Below, in pieces: positions 23,451 to 34,089 of a DNA stretch of 64,000 nt; within the stretch, counting starts at the first letter, position 1; each line of letters begins with the position of its first letter. The stretch is from the NCBI GenBank assembly GCA_002914805.1, contig JXTB01000046.1:292149-356148 (forward strand), written 5' to 3'. The notes below the pieces were generated by a model, which saw nothing but the letters and a program-made list of their open reading frames with translations, did not search any database and had not been told where the DNA came from. The DNA is from Parasponia andersonii. Lineage: Eukaryota > Streptophyta > Magnoliopsida > Rosales > Cannabaceae. A program made the translations under genes and the position numbers.

Positions 23451-23832
23451 TCCGAGCGCGTTCCCATTTGGGGTCAGAGAAGTCCAGCTACACGCGCGGG
23501 TTGAATTCTGCCAAGACAAGTCATAAAAGAAGTTATACTCCCTTAAAACCGGATGAGCCGGAACTCACATCCCTATCCTCGAAACTAATCTTGTCGATCA
23601 TAGCTCGAGGAGGACTCACTAATAACTCGAAATTATGTACGAAAAAATCAAACCCAAATGCCGACTGCACTACCGACAAGGGAACGACATCGTAAATAAT
23701 ATCTGACATTAATCCCAGACGCAGTCGACAAAAGAAAAAGAGAACAGACTAAAGAAAACTGTACTGTTTTTATTATTTATACAGATGGTTACAACAAGGG
23801 TCAACTCTACAAATATATAAGAACTAGGCACC
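23451..23832. other. Resumed 3' region of the Tat element, non-coding
   Basis: GC content and CG-containing words return here. I see no continuation of the 100-bp units and no coding frame; it probably belongs to the Tat element between its repeats and the antisense ORF. Confidence 0.4.
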
Positions 23833-24351
23833 TTAATTACCTCTGGCCAGGGGAGCACGGCTAGTTTCAGCACTCGGACCAGCCTCGGTGAAGGGTGGCA
23901 TACTAGGGTCAGAGTCGTCGCTGGATAAAATGACAGCACCAGACCCCTCGCTAGTTAAAGCCCCAAGACCAGGCTGACTGCCAGGGACCTTCGAGGTTTG
24001 CTCTAGTGAACCAGAAACGGGGATAAGCTCCTTGGCAATAGAGGCAGATGTAGAGGGCCCGTCTTTTTCCGTAGCAAGCATCTTCAGCACGTCAGCAGGG
24101 TACACGATGTTGATCTCATCCCCAAGTGGCTGTATATAGTACTTGATGGAATAGTGGTCTCTCTCGACGCCTTTCTGCTCGTTAAATTGGTCTGGCATTA
24201 CCACCTCGCTGTGGCCTTTGAATTCCCTGTTCTCCCAGCCAGACTTGTAACTTTCTGCAGAAAGGATATCCACCTGCCTCTGATACCTCATTTTTAGTTT
24301 CTCCGCATCCACTAGCCTATCCCTCAGCGCTGCTAGCCTCAGCTCCACCTA

Positions 24352-24439
24352 CTGCTGTGACAAGTCGACCAAAAGGGTGAGACAACTCTACTTGAGCCCT
24401 TATCAATTTTACGTGGTCCAAATAAAGATATTGGCTTAC
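24352..24439 (-). other. Intron in the antisense ORF
   Basis: Minus-strand donor GAG|GTAAGCC at 24439 and acceptor TGTCACAGCAG at 24352, 88 bp. Joining keeps the coiled-coil reading phase, but the first codon after the acceptor is a stop (TAG). Confidence 0.55.
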
Positions 24440-24883
24440 CTCATTTGACCGGTCGAGCCTTCGTTGCAGAGAATGGGCCTCCAGTTTGGTTTTCGCCTCG
24501 GCCTTCCTCGCCTCTTCAGCATCTTCAACGGCCCTGTCACGAGCGAGGAAGGCCAGTCCCATCTCTGCCCTGGCATTTTGCAGCTCTTGCTCCTTGACCT
24601 TGAGCTCATTTTGGGCCAGTCTGATGGCCTCGGATTGAGCGAGCCCGTCGGTCTCCATCTCGGCCAATCTCATAGCCAGCTCCTCACACCTGACCCTCTC
24701 GGCACTCAGGGTGTGAGCCACAGCGCTGCTGACCCTAGGTTTATCGAGGCTCCGATACAAGTCGAAGTCAGTCCTCAACTCGGCAAGGGCAGCCTCGCTA
24801 TGCTCGGCCAGTGCAGAATGGGTGTTCAACTCCTTAGTCAGGTCCCTGACGCAAGAGGAATAGAAAGACCAGATGGCGACTAG

Positions 24884-24959
24884 CTGCAAGATAAATGAAA
24901 AAGAGGTCAGCATCTAGCAAGGATGCTGAGAAACATAGAGGAAACCGAACAAGCCAAAC
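24884..24959 (-). other. Intron in the antisense ORF
   Basis: Minus-strand donor CAG|GTTTGGC at 24959 and acceptor TATCTTGCAG ending at 24884, 76 bp. The frames on either side (ending TFSQ and opening LVAIWSF) join in phase 0. Confidence 0.6.
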
Positions 24960-26326
24960 CTGCGAGAAGGTACGGCTAGCGACGAGCTCAACGTTCTCCA
25001 AGGAGAGTGCCTCTAGCTCGGGTTCCGCTATTGGACCATCTCTCCCAGCTGGGCATGCACTCGAAGCAGTAGTGGCAGGGATGAAGGAAAGCTGGGTGTC
25101 GCCGAGCGCATAGTCGGCGATGGCAGGGGGCGGCACATTCTCGACAGAAGATGCCACGGCAGCCCCCGCTATATTAGCAATTTCAGTTGCTGACCCTCTT
25201 GGAGCCCCGCCTAAGTGTGATTTTTCGGTCTTGTCTTGACCATTCCCTCCCGATGGGCCACTGCGCGTGGACTTTCTTTTCCTCAGAAGGGTCAGTATGG
25301 CCCCATCGTCATCGCTGTCACAAGAAGGGGTAACCCTTCCCCTATTCTCCACCGGGCCCTCTTTTGCTTTAGATGAGCCAGCCTCGTGGCGCCGCTTTAT
25401 TGGGACCAGAGGAGGGGAAGATGGCCGAGATTTCAACTTCGGAGCCCCCTTGTTGAGCTCAGCGATCTCCCACTGAGGCAAGCAGCACCAGACCCTGCGC
25501 CCGTCTTCGAACCAGAGCCGGGAGCGGAAGAGGTTGGAGCAGCAGATCCCCCGGGCAAGCTCAGGGGCTCCCCCTTGTCACATACGGCCTTTATGGCCGT
25601 CGTTTCCCCGGTCGGAGATCTGCTCGCATCAGAATTGAGGATCACGAGCACTTCATCCTCTAAAGACACCATGAGATGCCAGCCGGAAGTTACCTTAGGG
25701 CGAACCTTATGTCCAGCGGTACTCCCCTTGATGGGGGAAGGGTCTGCCGAGAGGCCCGTCTCAGAACCTATAAAGAACAAGCAACATGGTTAGATCACAA
25801 CCATAACCCGATCGACAAAGCTTATGGATACAGAAATGAACCCACGTCTAGCCCTCTTAAGGGCGGCTTCCTCCTTACGGAGCCTGACGCACTCTTCAGT
25901 CACGAGCCTCATGGCCTCTTCGAGCTCGTGGCTAGTCGGTGCTACCAGGTCGTTGGAACCCGCCAACTGGCTTGAAGCCGTAACTTGATGACCCACCATG
26001 GCGATGCGATCGTGCTCGTCCTGGCGGAATCGGTTCAGGGCAGAGGCATCAAGTCAGCTCTACAGGTGCTTCATGATAACCCAGGTGTCCAGGGGGAGGG
26101 GAAGATATGAAACCATCCTAGGCATCATATTCATCACCTGGGGATTGAGGGCGGCCTGGATGTGTCGGCAGTCCCCAGGAGATCCGAAGATGACGATCCC
26201 ATCCTGCCTTTTGAGCCGCCCCGCCGACAAATGCAGCTCGAACCTATTTTCTTCTGTAGAGGCTGCACAAGACAAAATAACATGAGCAATAACAGACGAG
26301 GAGAACACAGACCCGAATAGCATCAT

Positions 26327-26729
26327 GTCATGGAAATGTTTTGGTGTATCTTGTTTTCTAGGGCTCCAATTTGAGTTCTACCACTTGAAAACTCTTGGAA
26401 ATGTTTGAGGGAAGTTGAGAGAAGTTAGAAAAAGCATTGGAGAGTTTCAAGTCATGGCTGGAGAGAAAGGGAAAGCAAATGACCAAATTTGACCCAAAAT
26501 CAACACTTAATGGCTAAGAAAAGATATAACTAAAATTCTAAGGGGTATTTTGGGTATTTTGCACATTACTTTCCATGTGTTCAGCTTTAGAACATCCTTA
26601 GCATAGTCATCACATTGCTGGTCACTCCTATACACCTAAGTGTAGCCAAAGTTGGTGAATCCTACCATAGAAGGTGAAAACTAGACATACTTTGACTTAT
26701 GATTCTATATGGCCAATCTTATTGTAATT
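26327..26729. other. Unassigned 0.4-kb segment between two elements
   Basis: AT-rich DNA between the last recognisable part of the antisense ORF and the left LTR of the minus-strand element. It does not resemble the LTRs in this window. It may hold the missing 5' part of the antisense gene or its flank, or be an unrelated remnant. Confidence 0.4.
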
Positions 26730-27056
26730 TGGTAGAACCTAACCCCATAACCAATCATTAAGCATACAAATAAGCCAATTACACTCCAATTAACAATGCA
26801 ACCATAGGATTACTTTCATAATTATATTCTTTGTTCTTTTAGGACACCGAGATCTCTCTTTGAGGATATTGAACCTTTACACTGTATTGGGGCACTTTGA
26901 CAATTATTAGTGTAATAACATGTATGTAAATGCACATAATATAATGAATGAGTATGTTACTATAAAACTAGTATTAACGACTTCTAGATGCTTAATATGC
27001 AATTAGAACATATTTATTATTGGCTTAGTATGCATGTAAGAATCTTCGGTACCACA
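26730..27056 (-). repeat. 3' LTR of the minus-strand Tekay-like element
   Basis: On the minus strand it starts TGTGGTACC after the polypurine-like tract and continues to the CCTAACC-like end at 26730. It matches 31443-31773 with about 6% differences by eye. Confidence 0.8.
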
Positions 27057-27104
27057 ATTCTCCGTTCCTTATAAAATTTCATCCTCGAAATTTGCTTACC
27101 CAAA

Positions 27105-27330
27105 TAAGTATGGATACTTAGTTTTCATCTCTTCTTATGGATACTTAATTTTCATCTCTTCTTTTCTTTCCCATGTGGCCTCTTCCACTTCATAGCTCTT
27201 CCACAGTACTTTGACCAAAGGGATTTTCTTGTTTCTAAGTTCTTTATCTTTTCTATCTAAAATCTTCACTAGATGTTCCTTGTAACTCAAGTCCTGATTT
27301 ATCTCTAATTGCTCAAAATTTAGAACATGT
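27105..27330 (-). pseudogene. Chromodomain-like C-terminus of the Tekay-like integrase
   Basis: In the minus strand after a one-base frame slip at about 27345, the frame reads KILDRKDKELRNKKIPLVKV, then LWKSYEVEEATWE, the pattern of a group II chromodomain, then a stop. A perfectly placed 27-bp tandem duplication (27110-27136 and 27137-27163, two base differences or fewer) covers the end and carries the stop. Chromodomains guide integration to chromatin marks. Confidence 0.7.
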
Positions 27331-28505
27331 GAAGGATTTGAAATGTACCTTTTAACATAGAGACATGAAATACATTGTGTACATTCGACAATGATGGTGG
27401 CAAAGCAAGTCTATAGGCAACATCTCCAACTTTGTCGAGTATCTCAAAAGGACCTACATATCTGGGACTTAGCTTTCCTTTCTTCCCAAACCTCATGATT
27501 CCTTTCATGGGAGCAACCTTCAAGAACACTTTATCTCCAACGTTTAATTCTAGTTTTCTTCTTTGAGGATCTGAATAATGTTTCTGTCTACTTTGAGCAG
27601 CTAGTATTCTATTTCGAATCTTTTCTGCTGCCTTATTTGTCTCTCTTATTAATTCTGGACCCAGAAATTTTCTCTCCCCCATCTCATTCCAATGAATAGG
27701 AGATCTACACTTTCTTCCATACAATACTTCATATGGGGGCATTTCAATGGAAGCTTGGTAACTGTTATCGTAAGCAAATTCTGTAAGTGACAAGTATTTG
27801 CTCCAAGATCCATAGAAATCAAACACACAAGCTCTGAGCATGTATTCAAGGGTCTGTATAGTCCTCTCTGATTGCCCATCAGTTTGAGGATTAAAAAGCT
27901 GTACTAAATGCCAATTTTGTACCCATTGCCTCTTGAACACTCCTCCAAAATTTTGAAGTAAATCTAGAATCTTGATCAGAAATGATAACTTTTGGAACAC
28001 CATGTAGTCTCACAATCTCCTGAACATATAACCGAGCAAACTGGTCCAAGTTACAGGTTATTCTAATTGGAAAAAAATGAGCTGATTTGGTATATCTATT
28101 GACAATTACCCAAATAGCATCATGTCCCTTAGTTATCTTAGGAAGCCCAACAACAAGATCCATAGCAATCTCTTCCCATTTCCATTGGGGTATGTTCAAA
28201 GGCTTTAATTTCCCAGCAGGTCTTTGATGTTCAACTTTGACTTGCTGGCACGTGAGACATTGCTCTACAAACTCAACCATATCTTTCTTCATACCAGGTC
28301 ACTAGTAATACACCGTTAAGTCTCTATACATCTTTGAAGTACCAGGATGCACAGAGTAGGGAGTAGTATGAGCTTCTGTCAATATCTCCTTCCTAATAAT
28401 TCCATCGGGCACACACAATCTATTTCCATATCTGATTACACCATCGCCAGAAATCTGGAAGGCCATCTCCTTTCCAGATTCTATCTTATTGTTTAAATTC
28501 ATCAT
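27320..28505 (-). pseudogene. Tekay-like integrase, frameshifted
   Basis: The zinc-binding part lies near 28260-28440 (HPGTSKMYRDL, then CLTCQQVK). The core has AMDLVVGLPK, SDQDSRF and PQTDGQSERTIQ, so D, D and E are recognisable. The C-terminal part has KLSPRYVGPFEIL and [11 protein letters not shown] stop at about 28302 and a frame slip near 27895 divide it into three open segments. Integrase would join element cDNA to the genome. Confidence 0.8.
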
Positions 28506-29163
28506 ATAGGGATCCGTATTCTAGCCTTGTTTGATTTTCTTTAAAATTGTTGGTTGAAGAGTAAGAGTTGCCAATCTTTCTGTTAAACCTGTAGGCACAC
28601 TCTAACTCTAACTTATGTAAATCCATTAAAAGATGTTTCATATCAACATGCTTAACAGTCATAGTAGCCAATGATTTCCTACTTAGAGCATCAGCAACCA
28701 CATTGGCTTTTCCTGGATGATAGTTAATCTCACANTCCTCAAAACTCCTTTCACAATTTTCGTTCCAGTGAAACTTCACATTCTTCCTTGTTAAATGAGT
28801 CAATGGAGAAGCCAGCTTTGAGAAACCTTCAACAAAACGTCTATAATAACCCGTTAATCCTAAGAAACTATGAATCTCAGAAATATTTGTAGGTCTTGGC
28901 CAATTGCTCATAGCTTCAACTTTCGTTGGATCCACAGAAATACCATTTTCAGAAACCACATGACCAAGGAAGATAACTTTCTCTAACCAGAATTCGCACT
29001 TCTTAAACTTAGCATACAACTGCTTTTCTCTAAGAATTATCAATACGGTCCTCAAATGTTTCATATGCTCCTCTTGTGAGTGTGAGTAAATCAGAATATC
29101 ATCGATGAAAACTATAACGAATTTATCTAAGAAATCTTTAAACACTCTATTCATCATGTCCAT
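28486..29163 (-). pseudogene. Tekay-like RT palm/thumb and remnant RNase H with an N
   Basis: [18 protein letters not shown] holds the catalytic FIDD, followed by [18 protein letters not shown] and [19 protein letters not shown]. The frame then reads [11 protein letters not shown], meets the single N at 28735, and continues at INYHPGKANVVADALSRKS. In intact relatives about 130 residues of RNase H lie between those two blocks; here they are absent. The frame is open across the N, so the loss may be an assembly join rather than a real deletion. Confidence 0.8.
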
Positions 29164-29183
29164 GAAAGAAGCTGGGGCAGTAG

Positions 29184-29879
29184 TTAATCCAAGGGCATTA
29201 CTAAAATCTCATAGTGTCCATATCTGGTTTTGAAAGCTGTTTTTGGAATATCTTCCTCCTTAATTTTTAACTGATGGTATCCTGATCTTAAGTCAATCTT
29301 TGAAAACAGAGAAGCTCCTTGCAGTTGATCAAACAAATCATCAATTCTGGGAAGTGGATACTTGTTTTTGATGGTGACCTTATTCAGCTCCCTATAATCA
29401 ATGCAAAGCCTCATAGTCCCATCTTTCTTCTTTACAAACAAAACCGGAGCACCCCATGGTGAAAAGCTTGGGCGAATAAAACCCTTATCTAATAACTCTT
29501 GTAACTGTATTTTCAGTTCCTTTAACTCTGTTGGAGCCATTCTATAAGGTGCTTACGAAATAGGAGCTGTACCGGGCATAACAAACTCTATCTCTCTATC
29601 AGGTGGTAACCGAAACAAATCTTTAGGAAATACATCAAGAAATTCACTAACTATCGGTACTTCCTCAGGCTTCACTTTTAACTCTTCTCTAGTATCCAGT
29701 ATGTTGGCCAAGTACCCCATACATCCCTTTTCTAGTAACTTTCTTGCTTTTATTGCGGAGATTATTGAAATCATCGAGCTTCCACTAGTACCAACAAAAG
29801 TGTACTTCTCTGTACTTGGTGGCTGAAACACCACCCTCTTCAAATAGCAATCAATAGTAGCATGATATTTGATAACCAA
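29184..29879 (-). pseudogene. Tekay-like protease-RT linker and N-terminal RT
   Basis: 29879-29553 holds the linker with LDVFPKDLFRLPPDREIEF. 29540-29184 opens [20 protein letters not shown] and has [34 protein letters not shown] and [16 protein letters not shown] stop at about 29550 separates them, and a frame break at about 29175-29184 precedes the FIDD segment. Confidence 0.8.
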
Positions 29880-29949
29880 TCCATACCTAAGATAACTTCA
29901 AAATCTTGCATATCTAATACTATTAAATCTACACACAAATCTTTACCAG

Positions 29950-30291
29950 CTATTGGATTGGACATGCCTTGAGAATTTGATCAGAACATAAAACTTTTAC
30001 TGATGGAACGGTTACACAATATTTGAAATTCAAGTACTCTGGTGTTTTGCCCAATTTCCTCACAAATGTAGGTGATGCAAATGAATGTGTAGCCCCTGAA
30101 TCTGTTAATGCATGAATAAGAATACCAAAGATAAGAATCTCACCTGCTATAATAGATGGGTTCACCTCGGCATCTTCTTTGGTCATTGTATACACACGAG
30201 CTGGGACTTTCTTCTGCTCATTTGTAGCATTCGGATAATTTTTTGCATAGTGTCTAGATTTTCCACATAAGAAGCAAGCACCAAAACCCAT
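29950..30291 (-). pseudogene. Tekay-like zinc knuckle and aspartic protease
   Basis: CFLCGKSRHYAKNYP is a CX2CX4HX4C zinc knuckle in which the last Cys has become Tyr. It is followed by ALTDSGATHSFAS, the Tekay-type DSGATHSF protease active site, intact. The frame stops at about 29950 before the linker. Confidence 0.78.
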
Positions 30292-30456
30292 TAAACACTC
30301 TCTATGATGAGTCTTTCTATATTTAGGACAAACAGTCCTCTGAGTAGTAGCTAATTGTGTCTGTTGGCATGTTGCTTGGTGTTTCTGTGGCTCTTGTCTT
30401 TCTTTTTGATTATGTTGCCACTTTCTTTTATTTCCACTAGCCCCTGGTTGAGATCC

Positions 30457-31271
30457 TCATCCAAAGGTTGTATTTCTCCTTGCCATATTTATATTCCTGC
30501 GAATTTCTTGAGCTCTTATAACTCTTAGTTCGGCTTCTTTAGCTTCAAGAGCTTTATCTGCAACCTCAGCATATGACATATCTTTATGAGTAGATATCTT
30601 AACATCCCTATAAATTTCTACCTTGAGGCCTTGAAGGAACTGGTTTACTTTTAGCTCATTGGTACTTACCATGTGCGGAGCAAATCGGGATAACTCTTCA
30701 AATTTCTTTATGTAGTCACTAATAGACATACTTCCCTGTTTCAGATTAACAAACTCAGCAGCTTTTATCATCCTATATGTATTGCTAAAATATTTTCTGT
30801 AGAATATTTCCTTAAACTACTCTCAAGTAAGCCTAGTAGTATCAGTGATGGACTTCATAGAATCTTGCCAGTGTCTAGCATCCATTTGGAACATAAAAGT
30901 GGCAATGAAACTTTGTCCTCATCAAAGATTCTAATGTAATCGAAAATACCCTTAATACTCCTAACCCACTCTTCTGCCAGCAGTGGATCAGTTTTACCCT
31001 TGAAAGCTGGAGGCTTATTCCTTGTAAACCTTTCATAAGCGGGTTCATAATTTTCTTGTCTAACTATGGCCTGTGGTAGTGCTTGATCTCCACGCCTTTC
31101 CTCCCTTTCTATAAGCCTTTCTAACTATCTTGCTTGTGTCTCAACCAACTCTGTCAACCTTCCTATAACAACATCCTTGTTGATCTCATTTTCAGTAGTA
31201 CTTGTCTTATCATCCCTTTGCTCACTTGTTTAACCTTTAGCCCTTGGCATGATTCCCTGTATAGTTGCCAT
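30457..31271 (-). pseudogene. gag: Tekay-like gag, frameshifted
   Basis: A start at 31271 (MATIQG) is followed by a stop 13 codons later. Then a frame with RFTRNKPPAFKGKTDPLLA and EEWVRSI, and after a frame break a 104-residue open part (30771-30457) with SISDYIKKFEELSRFAPHM and YAEVADKALEAKEAE. These are retrotransposon gag core blocks. At least three lesions prevent expression. Confidence 0.75.
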
Positions 31272-31426
31272 TTCACTTATATCCATGCATAACAGCTAAG
31301 AACAAAGACATAACATATGATATCAAAGTTAATGCTAATACAGGAAATTAAAACTTACTGGTTGACTGAGCTTTTTGTCACATAATCATACCTATGTAGA
31401 CAATTTTCAGAAATGATTAAACCTCC

Positions 31427-31439
31427 GCTCTGATACCAA
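31427..31439 (-). other. Primer-binding site of the minus-strand element
   Basis: Minus strand TTGGTATCAGAGC, the initiator-Met tRNA type used by many plant LTR elements, 3 bp inside the 5' LTR end. Confidence 0.85.
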
Positions 31440-31442
31440 CAC

Positions 31443-31773
31443 TGTCAGACTCCCTAGCCCCATAACCAGTCATTAAGCATACAAATAAGCCTATTACACT
31501 CCAATTAACAATGCAAACATAGGATTACTTTCATAATTATATTCTTTGTTCATTTAGCATACCGAGCTCTCTCTCTCTAAGGGTATTGAACCTTTACACT
31601 GCATTGGGACACTTCGACAATTATTAGTGTAATAACATGTATGTAAATGCACATAATATAATGAATGAGTATGTTACTATAAAACTAGTATTAACGACTT
31701 CTAGATGCTTAATATGCAATTAGAACATATTTATTATTGGCTTAGTATGCATGTGAGAATAATTGGCACCACA
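31443..31773 (-). repeat. 5' LTR of the minus-strand Tekay-like element
   Basis: On the minus strand it starts TGTGGTGCC and ends GGAGTCTGACA, next to the primer-binding site. It pairs with 26730-27056. Confidence 0.85.
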
Positions 31774-32748
31774 ATTTGAGACTCCACATATTGCACATTT
31801 CATATGATCATGCATGAAAGTCATCGTAGGTATCAGGGTATTGTAGTAGGCAGACTAGTACCTCCGCCTTCGGTGAGAGCCTGTAAATCTGCACGGTGTT
31901 TGTTTTTTGACTATCTGCACTCAGTAGATATAGGCATTAGATACCTTTCTGCCTCGGTAGGATTAGACACTGGGATGTCCCCCCAGTTTCCAGAGATAGA
32001 TATCGGGTAGGGAATACTCAATACATGTAGTATAAGTTGCTCTAGTCATGATTAGATAGTGAGAGCTAATGTGAGGTATTGATTTATGTGATGTGCATTA
32101 TGCTTGTTTTATTATAATTTTCAATATGTTTGACTTTGATACCTGGTTTGGAGCTTAGCATGACTTTTTGTCATGGCTTTTTACTTATGTTTTGAACACT
32201 TAATATTTATAATACTACTGACCATGCAGATACCTTGAGAATGATAAAAAGGCTTTCCCAAAAAGGGTAATTAGGTAACCTACTGGGTATTTTATGCTCA
32301 CCCTCTACTTTCTCCACCGGTGGTGTCCAGTGTGACATTGACGACTAATAAGCAAATTAAGAAGTTATCTTTTACTTGTAGTTCATGACTTGGTAATATT
32401 AGGAGTGCGGATTTAAGACTTGTATTTAAGGCTTGTTAAATAAATGGATTATGCTACTTTGAATATGTTTGTAAGCTATTTATGCCATTCTAGCTTGATG
32501 TTGAGGTGTGAATGATGATGCTCGATTAACTATTGAATTCGTTTTTTTTTTTTTTTTAAATTATTTAGTCTATGTTTATTGATGACTATGATCTGTGGGA
32601 TAGGCTTAATAGTTGGAATTCTAAATATTTTATTTATTATGCTGTTTTAAAAATTCAAAACTCTTAAAACTTTTTCTTTATAAATTAAGGAATTTCCAAT
32701 TCTAGCAAATTCCCCTTCTGTTACTACTCTGGAGTTTGAGTTGTGATA
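31774..32748 (+). repeat. Truncated 5' LTR of the plus-strand element
   Basis: It matches 38897-39871 from TTGAGACTCCACATATTGCA onward and ends GTTGTGATA, 7 bp before the primer-binding site. Confidence 0.82.
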
Positions 32749-32755
32749 GAAATTA

Positions 32756-32768
32756 TGGTATTAGAGCC
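32756..32768 (+). other. Primer-binding site of the plus-strand element
   Basis: TGGTATTAGAGCC, an initiator-Met-type site with one C-to-T change, directly after the 5' LTR. Confidence 0.8.
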
Positions 32769-32923
32769 AAAAATTTAACTACCCTGGACATAGCACCATT
32801 ATACTAGATTGAAATTATTTTTATGACGATATGCATAATTAGCTCACTAGTAGTTTGGTATATCATATTAGACTTTTAAAAACTCTTTCTAGGAGACCTC
32901 CGAGGTGTCATGCTTTCCTTAGG

Positions 32924-33790
32924 ATGCAAGGTCCTAATCATCAACCTCAACCTCAACCTCAACCTCAACCTCAACCATAGCAAGAGCATTAACTCGATCA
33001 AGCTGACCATCTTCACAAGTTTATGTGCCTTCAGCCTAGACTGTATGATAAAATCCCAAACCCACTAGTTGCCAATGCATGGTTGCATGAGAGGACACGA
33101 CACTTTCGGACCCTTAGTATTCCTAGAGAGTTTTGGGTTGTATTTTGCTATATCTCATTTGACGGGAAATGCTATCCATTAGTGGGAAACCATTAAGGTT
33201 ATGTAGAATGTAGAAGGTGTAACATGGGAAGAATTTGAAAGACTCTTCAAAGCACATTATGCAAATGATGATCAAAAAGCTGAAGTGGTTGGTCTTCTTG
33301 AGAGACTTACTCAGGGGAATAGAATAGTGAATCAATACATGATGGAGTTCATAGAATTGGCAAGCCTTACCCTTAGCCCAGTGATGAGTGACACTTACCA
33401 AATTACGAAGTTCAAGAATGTTCTGAATTGAAATATCCACAATCGTGTTGCTATTCACTCGTTTGCCATGCTCTCTGAAGTAGTGTTAGTTGCCCAACAA
33501 GCTGAAGCTGTAGAAAATGAGTAGAGTGCAAGAAAGAATAAAAGTAATGATAGAAAAGTGAACAAGAGGAACCAAGGACAATGGTCTGCCCAAGGTTTAC
33601 CAAATAGCGAAAGCTATACTAGTAGTGGTTCATCAGGTTAAGGGACGTTCGGTCCATATAGATGTTATCACTATGGTCAATAGGGCTATAAGAGAAATGA
33701 GTGCCTAAAATATTTGCAGAAATCCCCTCTTTCTCAGGGAAGACTACCTAGAAGCTATTTTGGTTCAGCACCTCACCCGAACACTTAAGC
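32924..33790 (+). pseudogene. gag: Decayed gag of the plus-strand Tekay-like element
   Basis: It starts MQGPNHQPQPQ with six TCAACC hexamers (32941-32976) coding Gln-Pro repeats. Blocks such as HKFMCLQPRLYDKIPNP and a zinc knuckle near 33662 (CYHYGQ, then GYKRNEC, with one Cys changed and a stop inside) identify gag. Many stops are present. Confidence 0.65.
32941..32976 (+). repeat. (TCAACC)6 repeat in gag
   Basis: Six perfect hexamers that encode alternating Gln and Pro in the gag frame. Confidence 0.9.
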
Positions 33791-34089
33791 TAGATCTCAT
33801 CCATCTCAGGGTGTTTCCCAAGCTTTTTCATCTCTACCACCTTACCAGCACCAGTATCACCCTTAGGGTTATATTTAGAATTTCCAGCCTCCTCAAGCTT
33901 CAGGGAGTCAAGGAGGCACGGATATGATAGCAATGGCCTAGGATCTAGCAGTAGTTGTACTGGACAAGGAAGAGGCAATAAGGGAAAAAGAAAAGTTCCT
34001 AACCAAGCTTATGCAATTTCTGGAATCTATGGTACAAATGAACACACTGGCCGAGGTATTGTTGACGATATAGTTCTTATTTTACACTC

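Larger units (their letters stand above)
13122..26326 (+). mobile_element. Truncated Tat-lineage Ty3/gypsy retrotransposon with nested insertion
   Basis: Order on the + strand: 5' LTR, primer-binding site, gag, protease, reverse transcriptase, RNase H, a second archaeal-type RNase H, integrase ending at 19574, two tandem-repeat arrays, an inserted Athila-like LTR fragment (20621 to about 23450), then an antisense additional ORF. The dual RNase H, the CX2FHXDHGHDTX2C gag motif and the tandem repeats between pol and the 3' LTR are established marks of the Tat lineage. Several stops and frameshifts show that it is dead. The 3' LTR is missing; the right end is taken where the antisense ORF stops being recognisable. 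The body is much richer in GC than the surrounding DNA. Confidence 0.75.
23833..26326 (-). pseudogene. Spliced antisense additional ORF of the Tat element (coiled-coil protein)
   Basis: Minus-strand coding sequence in several exons, opposite in sense to gag-pol. Visible parts from 5' to 3': a segment at 26261-26060 opening after a TGTGCAG acceptor; a segment with TSHELEEAMRLVTEECVRLR; a Ser/Pro/Gly-rich part; PPLVPIKRRHEAG and an acidic-basic linker; then a long heptad-like coiled coil (LTKELNTHSALAEHSEAAL to LEAHSLQRRLDRSNE and on through LAALRDRLVDAEKL); and an acidic Ser-rich tail. Introns are visible at 24884-24959 and 24352-24439 (GT-AG) and probably 25769-25842. Stops at 26060 and just after the 24352 acceptor, and a frame slip near 25475, show decay. 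The 5' exon(s) are missing. Extra antisense ORFs downstream of pol are known in Tat elements; the function is unknown. It may belong to the 'putative gypsy-type transposon' protein group. Confidence 0.6.
26731..31772 (-). mobile_element. Tekay-like chromodomain Ty3/gypsy retrotransposon, minus strand
   Basis: Both LTRs (26730-27056 and 31443-31773) are about 330 bp and about 94% alike by eye. Between them on the minus strand are an initiator-Met-type primer site, gag, a zinc knuckle/protease, RT, RNase H (mostly missing), integrase and a chromodomain-like end, then a polypurine-like tract (ATTTTATAAGGAACGGAGAA) before the 3' LTR. AATTT occurs at both outer junctions (26726-26730 and 31773-31777) and may be the target duplication, but then the LTRs do not end in TG/CA. 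The coding region is frameshifted and incomplete. It has the most similar LTR pair in the window and so is probably the most recent full insertion. Confidence 0.82.

Noticed and set aside
23400..23452. Helitron end (CTAG) at the right side of the Athila-like remnant
   Set aside because: No GC-rich hairpin precedes the CTAG and the left end looks like an LTR.
24464..24883. 139-codon plus-strand frame
   Set aside because: Antisense shadow of the coiled-coil ORF, whose heptad pattern lies on the minus strand.
26327..26729. Idea that this is the missing first 1.5 kb of the plus-strand element's 5' LTR
   Set aside because: It shows no resemblance to the start of the 3' LTR at 37390.
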